Below are positions 1-5,582 of a DNA stretch of 5,967 nt, piece after piece. The position numbers were made by a program, and so were the translations under genes. The notes under the pieces were generated by a model. The model saw only the letters and a program-made list of their open reading frames with translations, was not told the DNA's origin and did no database searches. Position 1 is the first letter of the stretch, and each line of letters begins with the position of its first letter. The stretch comes from Nitrosomonadaceae bacterium (lineage in GTDB: Bacteria; Pseudomonadota; Gammaproteobacteria; Burkholderiales; Nitrosomonadaceae), in assembly GCA_024644425.1 (NCBI GenBank), contig JAHELA010000093.1, positions 1-5,967 on the forward strand, given 5' to 3'.

Positions 1-2
1 GA

Positions 3-155
3 ATTCCTGATGATGAACGCCAAATCAAACGATGGCGGGCGATGCGTAGGCATGTTGCACAGATTAGACAAAACTGCCATAAAAGAGATCTCAACTGCCG
101 GCGCAAACAAAGACAAGCACTTCTTCACTGGGGTTATGACTCGCGAACTATCTGA
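3..155 (+). CDS. Possible C-terminal end of an upstream gene (partial, unrecognised)
   Basis: A frame open from the window edge gives about 50 residues and ends at TGA 153-155. It begins IPDDERQIKRWRAMRRHV and ends LLHWGYDSRTI. The peptide is strongly basic, with many Arg, Gln and Lys and several Trp and His, and has the look of an amphipathic helical tail. No family was recognised. Support is limited: the codon mix is plausible but includes several AGA, AGG and CGA, and a competing + frame (10-300) is also open here. A terminator-like hairpin starting 20 nt after the stop is consistent with a gene ending here. It could equally be a chance open frame. Confidence 0.3.
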   Translation: MPDDERQIKRWRAMRRHVAQIRQNCHKRDLNCRRKQRQALLHWGYDSRTI

Positions 156-174
156 GGGAGGCAGGAATCGAATT

Positions 175-214
175 TTAGCCCATAACCGTCACCACAGGCT
201 AATCTATATTTTTT
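175..214 (+). terminator. Weak terminator-like hairpin with T-run
   Basis: TTAGCC (175-180) is complementary to GGCTAA (197-202), leaving a 16-nt loop. Six bases later comes a run of six T (209-214). The stem is short and only half GC, and the T-run does not directly abut it, so this is a poor intrinsic terminator. Its position after the TGA at 153-155 and ahead of the ABC operon is what makes it worth listing. Confidence 0.22.
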
Positions 215-343
215 CGAATTCACGATACCAACAAATATACCAGCCGATTTATTGGATATTATTAGACTGCTACAGACGCGAATATCTGTTTTTGGCATGA
301 ACGGGCATTCTGAAACTAATTTATGCTTCTCTGGATATTTTTT

Positions 344-359
344 GTTGGGCCATCCCAAC
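344..359. repeat. Inverted repeat GTTGGG-ccat-CCCAAC (possible operator)
   Basis: Two perfect 6-bp arms (344-349 and 354-359) are separated by 4 bp. The element covers the candidate -35 and the start of the spacer of the operon promoter, a position where a bound repressor would block RNA polymerase. The T-run precedes the stem (336-343) rather than following it, so it is not a + strand terminator. Operator function is an inference from position. Confidence 0.3.
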
Positions 360-373
360 CAATCATATATAAA
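345..373 (+). promoter_or_regulatory. Candidate sigma70 promoter of the ABC-AttH operon
   Basis: TATAAA (368-373, inside CATATATAAAAC) is a good -10 element. TTGGGC (345-350) lies 17 bp upstream as a weak -35. An alternative reading is TTGTTG (342-347) with TATATA (366-371) and an 18-bp spacer. Either would start transcription near 378-382, giving a leader of only about 20 nt before the ATG at 401. There is no other comparable -10/-35 pair close to the operon. The call rests on sequence likeness only. Confidence 0.35.
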
Positions 374-400
374 ACTCGCTCATTTAACCATGTACCATAC

Positions 401-1090
401 ATGTTAGAACTGCATCATATTAGCAAAGCATACTCAAGCGGCAGGCAGGTACTGACTAATTTGTCATACACCCTCGGTGCTAAGGAATATGTATCGATAA
501 TGGGTGAATCCGGAGTCGGCAAATCAACTCTACTGAATCTAATCGCCGGTTTAGATGCTCCTGACTCAGGAGAGATAATTGTAAATGGTAGTACTATGGT
601 GTCACTTGATGACGATGCATTAACCAGGCTACGACGCAAAAAGTTTGGCTTTATTTTTCAGGCATTTAATATCCTACCGTATCTAACTTTGAATCAAAAT
701 ATAGCTCTACCTCTGCTGCTAAATGGCGCTCACAGGGAATTAACAGAAGACCGAACTATACAAATGTTAAGGTCAGTCGGTTTGCAAGGCAGAGGACAGC
801 ATTTCCCACACCAACTATCAGGGGGGGAGTTGCAACGGGTTGCCATTGCTCGAGCATTAATACATCGACCAGAATTTATACTAGCTGATGAGCCAACTGG
901 CAATCTTGACCCAGACACTGCACATGAAATTCTCATGCTAATACGTACGGAAATTAAAGCAAACGATGCATCTGGTATCATCGTCACCCATTCACAAGCG
1001 GCGGCTGCAACAGCAGATAAGATACTGGTACTAACAAAAAATGGACTGAGCCCAATTGATTTAGCACAATCGACAAATCAACATCAATAA
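401..1090 (+). CDS. ABC transporter ATP-binding protein, LolD/MacB/YbbA class
   Basis: This is the cytoplasmic ATPase of an ABC system, predicted to drive the permease encoded 2 nt downstream. From the ATG at 401 it is 229 aa, the usual length for LolD and YbbA. Visible motifs are Walker A GESGVGKST (35-43), Q-loop FQAFNILP with Gln87, signature LSGGELQR (139-146), Walker B ILADEP with Asp163 and Glu164, D-loop GNLD (167-170) and switch His197 in VTHS. All catalytic residues are present. The frame stays open upstream to an ATG at 323, but the extra 26 residues are hydrophobic and do not resemble an ABC start, whereas MLELHHISKAY is typical. No good Shine-Dalgarno precedes 401, so initiation may be weak or depend on the very short leader. 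The family exports or extracts lipids, lipoproteins, antibiotics or peptides, and the ATPase alone does not identify the substrate. It resembles AttE of the Agrobacterium attEFGH set in context. Confidence 0.93.
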   Translation: MLELHHISKAYSSGRQVLTNLSYTLGAKEYVSIMGESGVGKSTLLNLIAGLDAPDSGEIIVNGSTMVSLDDDALTRLRRKKFGFIFQAFNILPYLTLNQNIALPLLLNGAHRELTEDRTIQMLRSVGLQGRGQHFPHQLSGGELQRVAIARALIHRPEFILADEPTGNLDPDTAHEILMLIRTEIKANDASGIIVTHSQAAAATADKILVLTKNGLSPIDLAQSTNQHQ

Positions 1091-1092
1091 AG

Positions 1093-3642
1093 ATGAAAAG
1101 CGGTACGCTATCCCACTGGTTGTTATTAAGCGAATGGAAAACTCATCTTAAGCAAGCTGCCGTCACCATCATTGCAATCACACTTGGAGTAGCGCTTGGG
1201 TTTGCGATTCAACTGATCAATAAGACCGCCTTCAACGAGTTTTCAGCTGCCGCCAAGAGTCTTTCCGGCCAGTCAGATATGCAAGTACTAGGTACTCAAG
1301 CAACCTTTTCCGAATTAATTTACCCAGTTTTAGCGCAGCATAATGACGTCGAACTTGCCAGCCCCGTATTAGAACTTGATGTTACTGTCCCTGGAATTGT
1401 TGATAAACGAAAAAAAGCAACGTTAAAAATTCTCGGGCTTGATATTTTTCGCGCAGCGATCATCTCACCAGATTTGATCGGTATACCAGCTCAAAACAGG
1501 CAATTTGATACTCTAGCTGACGATGCTATTTTTCTTTCCCCTGCAGCAATGAAATGGCTAAGTGTAAAGCAGGGTGATTTTCTTCAACTTCATGTGGGAA
1601 CACAAACCGTTAAGTTACGTATCGCGGGAGGTCTAGTGCGAACCCGTGCAGGTCAACGTATTGGAGTTATGGATATTGGCGCCGCACAGTGGCGCTTCCA
1701 GCTTATAGGTAAATTGTCACGTGTCCATTTGAAATTAAAACAAGGCGTCAATCATAAAACATTTAAGATGATGCTAACAAACGATTTAGGTAAGCAATAT
1801 CATGTCATTGAAGATGTGGATCAGGACACACGTGTTGCTAATATGTCACGTGCCTATCGCGTCAATCTGAACATGCTTGCCCTGGTAGCACTATTTACTG
1901 GTGCATTCCTAGTATTCTCCACACAGGCGCTGTCAGTCGTTCGACGGCGTAACCAGTTTGCCTTGCTGCGGGCACTCGGACTAACGCGCATGCAATTGCT
2001 AGGCCAAATTTTATTGGAGGGAATACTCTTTGGCATTATTGGGTCATTGCTCGGTCTTGTTCTAGGTTATGTGATAGCCGTTACAGTATTAGGTATATGG
2101 GGAGGAGATTTAGGAGGAGGATTTTTCCCGAGTGTACAGCCGAGGGTTCATTTTGACATATTCATGGCGACTATCTTTTTCATTTTAGGATTAAGTGTTA
2201 CTTTGTTGGGCAGCGCCGCTCCTGCTTGGGAAGCTGCAAATGCTCATCCCGCTTTAGCATTCAAATCTGGGAATGAAGAAGCAGCGCTTATGAAGCTGGC
2301 TAACCCCTGGCCAGCTCTAGCTTGCTTAGTATTAGGAGGATTACTTACACAATTACCACCAATTATTAATTTACCAGTGTTTGGCTACCTTGCGGTGATG
2401 CTACTATTGATCGGAGGCATTGCACTCATGCCACGTTTTTCAGTATTGATTTTCTCTGCGATATCTTTTGTGGTAACCCGACACACTTCTTATACTGTAC
2501 TGACATTGGCGCTTTCACGGCTGGCCAATACGCCCAGTCAGGCTGCTGTGGCTTTAGGTGGCATACTAGTAAGTTTTAGTCTAGTGGTTGCTATGACAAT
2601 CATGGTTACCAGTTTTCGGGTATCAGTTGATGATTGGTTAAGACATATTCTACCTGCTGACTTATACGTACGAACTGCTGCAAGTGCTGATGTGCGTGGC
2701 CTTACACCAGATGAAGTAAAACTACTTTCGGCTACGTCTGGTATCTCACGAGCAGACTTTTTCCGCTCATCGAAACTAATGCTTGACCCAACCCGACCTA
2801 GCGTTACACTGATTGCCCGGCCCATTGACATGACTGATCCCAGCAATACCTTAGCAATGACAGATGACGTAATCATGCCTTTCTTGCTCCCAAAAGATGT
2901 GATACCGATCTGGGTATCGGAAGCAATGGTCGATCTATATGGTTACACACTCGGCAAGCGAGTAAAGTTACCAATAGGAACTTCTCCTACCAGCTATGTA
3001 GTCGCTGGTGTGTGGCGAGACTATAGTCGACAATTTGGCGCAATACAAATGCGTCTAATTGATTATCGAACATTGACAAATGATCAGAAAGTAAATGATG
3101 TTGCACTTTGGTTACAACCTGGTGTCGAAACTGCTCAGGTGATTACATCATTGAAAAATTTACCATTTGGCAATGCTTTACAATTTTCGAAACCTAGTCA
3201 AATCCGTGCATTAAGCTTGAATATTTTTGACCGTAGTTTTGTGATAACTTATTTGCTAGAAGCGATTGCTATAATTATAGGGTTGATGGGTGTAGCGGCA
3301 AGCTTCTCGGCACAAACCTTAGCTCGCGTTAAAGAGTTTGGCATGTTGCGTCATATTGGTGTAACGCGCCGCCAGATTCTCAGTATATTAACAGTTGAAG
3401 GTAGCCTGCTAACTGGACTTGGCATTATACTTGGATTTACGCTTGGTTGGTGCATCAGTTTAATTCTTGTTTTTATCGTGAATCCCCAGTCATTCCATTG
3501 GACCATGCAATTAAGTCTACCATGGAAAGGACTTTTAGCAGTGGCTATGGTTTTGCTAATATCAGCAACATTGACAGCATTAATTTCAGGACGTCATGCG
3601 GTTTTAGGAAAAGCAATACATGCAGTTGGGAAGGATTGGTAA
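1093..3642 (+). CDS. Two-module FtsX/MacB-type ABC permease, about 10 membrane segments
   Basis: Inner-membrane permease of 849 aa, partner of the ATPase upstream. Hydrophobic segments read by eye are about 22-42, 260-281, 310-335, 356-378, 407-422, 430-448 (perhaps also 450-468), 484-508, 716-741, 770-797 and 812-832. Two large hydrophilic regions, about 43-258 and 509-715, should lie in the periplasm, the first in the MacB_PCD position. The FtsX module occurs twice: RRRNQFALLRALGLTR (284-299) with following LLEG (307-310), and ARVKEFGMLRHIGVTR (744-759) with following TVEG (767-770). These are the cytoplasmic coupling elements that contact the ATPase. Length and layout match YbbP-like permeases (about 800 aa) rather than MacB or LolC/E (about 400-650 aa with four helices). 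The start follows the ATPase stop by 2 nt and has no clear ribosome site, which suggests translational coupling. A fusion of two ancestral permeases, such as AttF plus AttG, is a reasonable reading. The substrate is unknown, probably hydrophobic. Confidence 0.92.
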   Translation: MKSGTLSHWLLLSEWKTHLKQAAVTIIAITLGVALGFAIQLINKTAFNEFSAAAKSLSGQSDMQVLGTQATFSELIYPVLAQHNDVELASPVLELDVTVPGIVDKRKKATLKILGLDIFRAAIISPDLIGIPAQNRQFDTLADDAIFLSPAAMKWLSVKQGDFLQLHVGTQTVKLRIAGGLVRTRAGQRIGVMDIGAAQWRFQLIGKLSRVHLKLKQGVNHKTFKMMLTNDLGKQYHVIEDVDQDTRVANMSRAYRVNLNMLALVALFTGAFLVFSTQALSVVRRRNQFALLRALGLTRMQLLGQILLEGILFGIIGSLLGLVLGYVIAVTVLGIWGGDLGGGFFPSVQPRVHFDIFMATIFFILGLSVTLLGSAAPAWEAANAHPALAFKSGNEEAALMKLANPWPALACLVLGGLLTQLPPIINLPVFGYLAVMLLLIGGIALMPRFSVLIFSAISFVVTRHTSYTVLTLALSRLANTPSQAAVALGGILVSFSLVVAMTIMVTSFRVSVDDWLRHILPADLYVRTAASADVRGLTPDEVKLLSATSGISRADFFRSSKLMLDPTRPSVTLIARPIDMTDPSNTLAMTDDVIMPFLLPKDVIPIWVSEAMVDLYGYTLGKRVKLPIGTSPTSYVVAGVWRDYSRQFGAIQMRLIDYRTLTNDQKVNDVALWLQPGVETAQVITSLKNLPFGNALQFSKPSQIRALSLNIFDRSFVITYLLEAIAIIIGLMGVAASFSAQTLARVKEFGMLRHIGVTRRQILSILTVEGSLLTGLGIILGFTLGWCISLILVFIVNPQSFHWTMQLSLPWKGLLAVAMVLLISATLTALISGRHAVLGKAIHAVGKDW

Positions 3643-3644
3643 TG
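3631..3644 (+). promoter_or_regulatory. Ribosome binding site and stop/start overlap fixing the attH start
   Basis: GGGAAGGA (core AAGGA 3631-3635) lies 6 nt before the ATG at 3642-3644, inside the last codons of the permease gene. The permease stop TAA (3640-3642) shares its last A with that ATG, giving TAATG. The frame is open further upstream to 3447, but that region lies inside the permease gene and has no comparable site, so 3642 is the supported start. The arrangement points to coupled translation of permease and AttH-like protein. Confidence 0.75.
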
Positions 3645-4793
3645 CAACTTTTTAAACTCAGTATCGTCCGCCATATCAGTTGGCCTAAAGAGGATAAAAA
3701 CTGGATCATACTACTGGCAAGAATAATATTATTCTCTTATTATCTGTTTGCAACCAGTACCTTCGGTGGATCACATCTGTTGACTCCTCAATTTTCTCCG
3801 GTTACTCCTAATGTAAAGCTTACCTTTCCCCATGACTTAGGTGCCCATCCAGATTTCCGTATCGAGTGGTGGTACGTAACAGGTTGGTTAGAGACCCCCG
3901 ATAAAAAACCACTCGGCTTCCAGATAACTTTTTTTCGTGTCGCAACTGCGATAAACCAAGCCAATCCAAGCCGCTTCGCGCCCAAACAACTTATTATTGC
4001 GCATGCAGCACTGTCCGATCCGAGCATAGGAAAATTATTGCAAGATCAAAAGAGCGCGCGCGAAGGTTTTGGCCTTGCTCATTCTAAAGAAGGAAATACA
4101 GATATAAAGCTAAATGATTGGCAAATGGTTCGCGATAATAGTGGTCACTACCAGACCGTAATAAAAGCACATGACTTTACATTTCGCTTATCACTGATTT
4201 CCTCTGAGCCCCCAATGTTACAGGGTGATAATGGCTTTTCACGCAAGGGACCACAACCAGAGCAAGCCAGCTACTATTATAGTGAGCCTCATCTAAAAGT
4301 TACAGGAACAATCATACATCATGGTAAACCAATTACTGTCGTCGGTACTGCTTGGCTTGACCACGAGTGGTCCACAGAATATCTCGATCCAAATGCTGAA
4401 GGATGGGATTGGGTCGGTGTAAATCTAGACAATGGCTCGTCCCTGGTGGCATTTCGAATTCGCGGTAAAAATGATAATGAGGTGTGGACATATGCCGCTT
4501 TACGAGACGCATCAGGATACATTAAACAGTTTAAACCAGACCAAATACAATTTGAACCGAAACGCACCTGGCGCTCACCACGCACAGATGTCACTTACCC
4601 AGTATCAATGCGAATTCAAACAGGCTCGACCGAATGGCTAGTCACACCCCTACAGGACGATCAGGAACTAGACTCACGACAATCAGTTGGTGCGGTCTAT
4701 TGGGAAGGTGCAGTCACAGTCACATGCGATGGCAAACCTGCTGGACGCGGTTATTTGGAAATGACCGGCTATATGAAACCACTTAGGCTATAA
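3642..4793 (+). CDS. attH: AttH/CrtC-like two-domain lipocalin (calycin) protein
   Basis: A 383-aa protein of the AttH / DUF2006 / CrtC-like lipocalin family. A basic N-terminus followed by a hydrophobic stretch (about 21-38, broken by Arg27) looks like a signal anchor or long signal peptide. No lipobox Cys follows it, so a lipoprotein is unlikely. The soluble part (about 60-383) should be periplasmic. Family landmarks are EWWYVTGWL (75-83), YYYSEPHLKVTG (211-222), the central AWLDHEWSTEYL (237-248) with GWDWVGVNL (254-262), and GRGYLEMTGY (368-377) near the end, matching a duplicated lipocalin fold. The DHxW piece (240-243) recalls the His-x-Trp site of carotenoid 1,2-hydratase CrtC, but a matching Tyr/Asp pair could not be assigned, so hydratase activity is not claimed. 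From memory, the N. europaea homologue was solved as the first DUF2006 structure and linked to lipid binding. It is co-transcribed with the ABC genes, as attH is with attEFG in Agrobacterium, so it probably receives or modifies a hydrophobic ligand moved by the transporter. Family assignment is firm; function is inferred. Confidence 0.88.
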   Translation: MQLFKLSIVRHISWPKEDKNWIILLARIILFSYYLFATSTFGGSHLLTPQFSPVTPNVKLTFPHDLGAHPDFRIEWWYVTGWLETPDKKPLGFQITFFRVATAINQANPSRFAPKQLIIAHAALSDPSIGKLLQDQKSAREGFGLAHSKEGNTDIKLNDWQMVRDNSGHYQTVIKAHDFTFRLSLISSEPPMLQGDNGFSRKGPQPEQASYYYSEPHLKVTGTIIHHGKPITVVGTAWLDHEWSTEYLDPNAEGWDWVGVNLDNGSSLVAFRIRGKNDNEVWTYAALRDASGYIKQFKPDQIQFEPKRTWRSPRTDVTYPVSMRIQTGSTEWLVTPLQDDQELDSRQSVGAVYWEGAVTVTCDGKPAGRGYLEMTGYMKPLRL

Positions 4794-4855
4794 ATACTAT
4801 TATCCAGAGATCCACTAGTTAGACTCTCAAAATATCAATCTACCTATCTAAGTTA

Positions 4856-4888
4856 TTAGTTAATTAAATTAGTTAACAAACACTAATT
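4856..4888. repeat. TTAGTTAA direct repeat and overlapping AATTAGT/ACTAATT inverted repeat
   Basis: TTAGTTAA occurs at 4856-4863 and again at 4869-4876, 13 bp apart. The second copy overlaps AATTAGT (4867-4873), whose reverse complement ACTAATT follows at 4882-4888 after 8 bp. The cluster is nearly pure AT apart from these motifs. It could be a regulator binding array or simple AT-rich drift. Confidence 0.4.
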
Positions 4889-4937
4889 GCTGCTTCTAAT
4901 CTGCGGCAGGAATCAAACTAGAATCAAATTTTATATT

Positions 4938-4956
4938 ACTAATTGATACACTAATT
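4938..4956 (+). repeat. ACTAATT pair spaced 12 bp
   Basis: ACTAATT is found at 4938-4944 and 4950-4956. These are the same 7-mer as at 4882-4888 and, inverted, at 4867-4873, so four copies lie within 90 bp. The start of the motif recurs downstream of the microprotein gene as the inverted repeat CTAAT-N6-ATTAG (5393-5408). Confidence 0.4.
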
Positions 4957-5013
4957 TTGGAGCACTGAAAGGAAATTATTCTGATTCAGGCTAAATTATA
5001 TAAATTCAAATAA

Positions 5014-5031
5014 TTATGTGGAAACACATGG
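5014..5031 (+). repeat. Small hairpin capped by a GAAA tetraloop
   Basis: ATGTG (5016-5020) pairs perfectly with CACAT (5025-5029) around the loop GAAA (5021-5024), a GNRA-type tetraloop that stabilises RNA hairpins. Two outer T-G wobble pairs can extend the stem. No T-run follows, so it is not a terminator. It may be part of a structured leader or small RNA. Confidence 0.35.
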
Positions 5032-5211
5032 ATATTTATGCGTGCTGAAATTTAGCTCCCATGCAGGAACTTTTTATCCTAGCTATAGTTTAATAACAGC
5101 GGATATGTGGAGCTCTGGTTTGCAAGTAACGTTCTTTGAAATAGTTGGTTTGATATTTTAAGAGTATTTTCTGACTGAGCCGCAAGAACTGTAACGGAGA
5201 CACATGGTTAT
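5020..5211 (+). repeat. Imperfect 16-bp direct repeat GGA(A/G)ACACATGG(A/T)TAT
   Basis: The copy at 5020-5035 and the copy at 5196-5211 agree at 14 of 16 positions, 176 bp apart. Both contain a GGA(A/G)A followed closely by ATG. The first ATG opens only six codons, the second opens the 13-codon ORF at 5204-5245. Origin by local duplication or a shared binding site are both possible. The span given covers both copies and the unrelated DNA between them. Confidence 0.35.
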
Positions 5212-5243
5212 ATCAGTCTTATTCCTAAAGATCTCAATTTTAT

Positions 5244-5250
5244 AAGGAGG
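5244..5250 (+). promoter_or_regulatory. Near-perfect Shine-Dalgarno AAGGAGG for the microprotein
   Basis: AAGGAGG (followed by T) matches the 3' end of 16S rRNA essentially in full and sits 5 nt before the ATG at 5256. It is the strongest ribosome site in the window and the main argument that the 29-codon ORF is translated. Confidence 0.8.
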
Positions 5251-5255
5251 TTATT

Positions 5256-5345
5256 ATGAGTATAGAATTAATAGCTCTAATATTAGGTGTAGGTGGCGCA
5301 CTTCTTTGGTTCTTTTTCTCAAAGGATAAAAACCAAGGAAGTTGA
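5256..5345 (+). CDS. 29-aa single-helix membrane microprotein (unrecognised)
   Basis: A 29-residue ORF from ATG 5256 to TGA 5343-5345. Residues 1-4 are MSIE, followed by a hydrophobic segment of about 17 residues (LIALILGVGGALLWFFF, 5-21) and a polar, Lys-containing tail SKDKNQGS (22-29). Hydropathy and the positive tail fit one membrane-spanning helix with the C-terminus in the cytoplasm. It has the character of small accessory subunits such as KdpF, CydX or CcoS, but it does not match any of those that I can recall, so no function is given. It stands alone between two AT-rich spacers on the same strand as its neighbours. An AT-only inverted repeat follows 10 bp after the stop. Its coding status rests on the exceptional Shine-Dalgarno and the well-formed helix-plus-tail plan. 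Confidence 0.68.
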   Translation: MSIELIALILGVGGALLWFFFSKDKNQGS

Positions 5346-5355
5346 GCTTTAGTAG

Positions 5356-5375
5356 ATATTTTTATGTAAAAATAT
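5356..5375. repeat. AT-only perfect inverted repeat after the microprotein gene
   Basis: ATATTTTTA (5356-5364) and TAAAAATAT (5367-5375) are exact reverse complements with TG between them. The absence of GC pairs makes it a poor terminator, although the T-runs on both strands might give weak termination. A DNA-bending or binding site is an alternative. Confidence 0.4.
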
Positions 5376-5507
5376 GTGCTAACAATAAACAACTAATAAA
5401 TTAATTAGCCGATGCTCTGGGAATGATTTGTTTATCCGGGGTATCGATTTTCTTTTCTTATATAGAATTAAATGACTGGTCAGCACTATTAAAACGAACA
5501 TTAATTT

Positions 5508-5529
5508 TCCGCTTTTGGCACAAAGCAGA
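5508..5529. repeat. Imperfect palindrome resembling a dispersed CCGCTTT-type repeat
   Basis: TCCGCTTT (5508-5515) and AAAGCAGA (5522-5529) pair with one C-A mismatch around the loop TGGCAC. The overlapping reading frame gives RFWHKADVAECT. Similar FWHKAD or FGTKRT-like peptides are familiar to me as translations of an intergenic repeat found in many proteobacterial genomes, so this may be one repeat unit. That is recollection, not a search result. Confidence 0.3.
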
Positions 5530-5582
5530 CGTAGCCGAGTGCACACTTCCTATTCTTTTCTGATCATATTGCCAACACCTCA

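Larger units (their letters stand above)
4794..5255. other. 462-bp AT-rich intergenic spacer
   Basis: No ORF of useful size is seen on either strand. The stretch holds a 13-bp-spaced TTAGTTAA repeat, several ACTAATT motifs, a small GAAA-capped hairpin, and an imperfect 16-bp direct repeat. It also holds a 13-codon ORF (5204-5245) that runs into the ribosome site of the next gene. No GC-rich hairpin with a T-run was found after attH, so the end of the operon transcript is not visible. No convincing -35/-10 pair with 16-18 bp spacing was found for the downstream microprotein gene. The length is large for a bacterial spacer, so a small RNA or a long leader is possible. Confidence 0.6.

Noticed and set aside
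1..6. GAATTC at the very start as a sign of a cloned restriction fragment
   Set aside because: Possible, but the same hexamer occurs at 216-221, 4456-4461 and 4612-4617, so its presence says little about biology.
10..300. 96-codon + strand ORF
   Set aside because: No ribosome site, no recognisable domain, irregular composition, and it conflicts with the basic frame ending at 155 and the hairpin at 175-202. It may be a chance open frame.
134..358. 74-codon minus-strand ORF upstream of the ABC operon
   Set aside because: No ribosome site or recognisable motif; it would run across the operon promoter. Treated as chance.
323..400. N-terminal extension of the ATPase from ATG 323
   Set aside because: The added 26 residues are not ABC-like, there is no ribosome site, and it would overlap the candidate promoter.
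3447..3641. Longer attH reading frame starting inside the permease gene
   Set aside because: These 65 codons overlap the permease's coding frame; a good ribosome site and TAATG junction support the start at 3642.
4432..4641. 69-codon + strand ORF within attH
   Set aside because: Out-of-frame shadow of a gene with clear family motifs.
4888..4910. CTGC/GCAG hairpin as the attH terminator
   Set aside because: Only four firm pairs and no T-run follows.
5108..5125. Sigma54-like promoter TGG-N9-TTGC
   Set aside because: The spacing between the GG and GC elements is one base longer than the strict sigma54 rule, and the -24 element lacks the rest of its consensus.
5423..5563. 46-codon ORF before nfeD
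   Set aside because: Its start is preceded by GGGA only, with no proper spacing, and its middle overlaps a repeat-like palindrome; probably non-coding.
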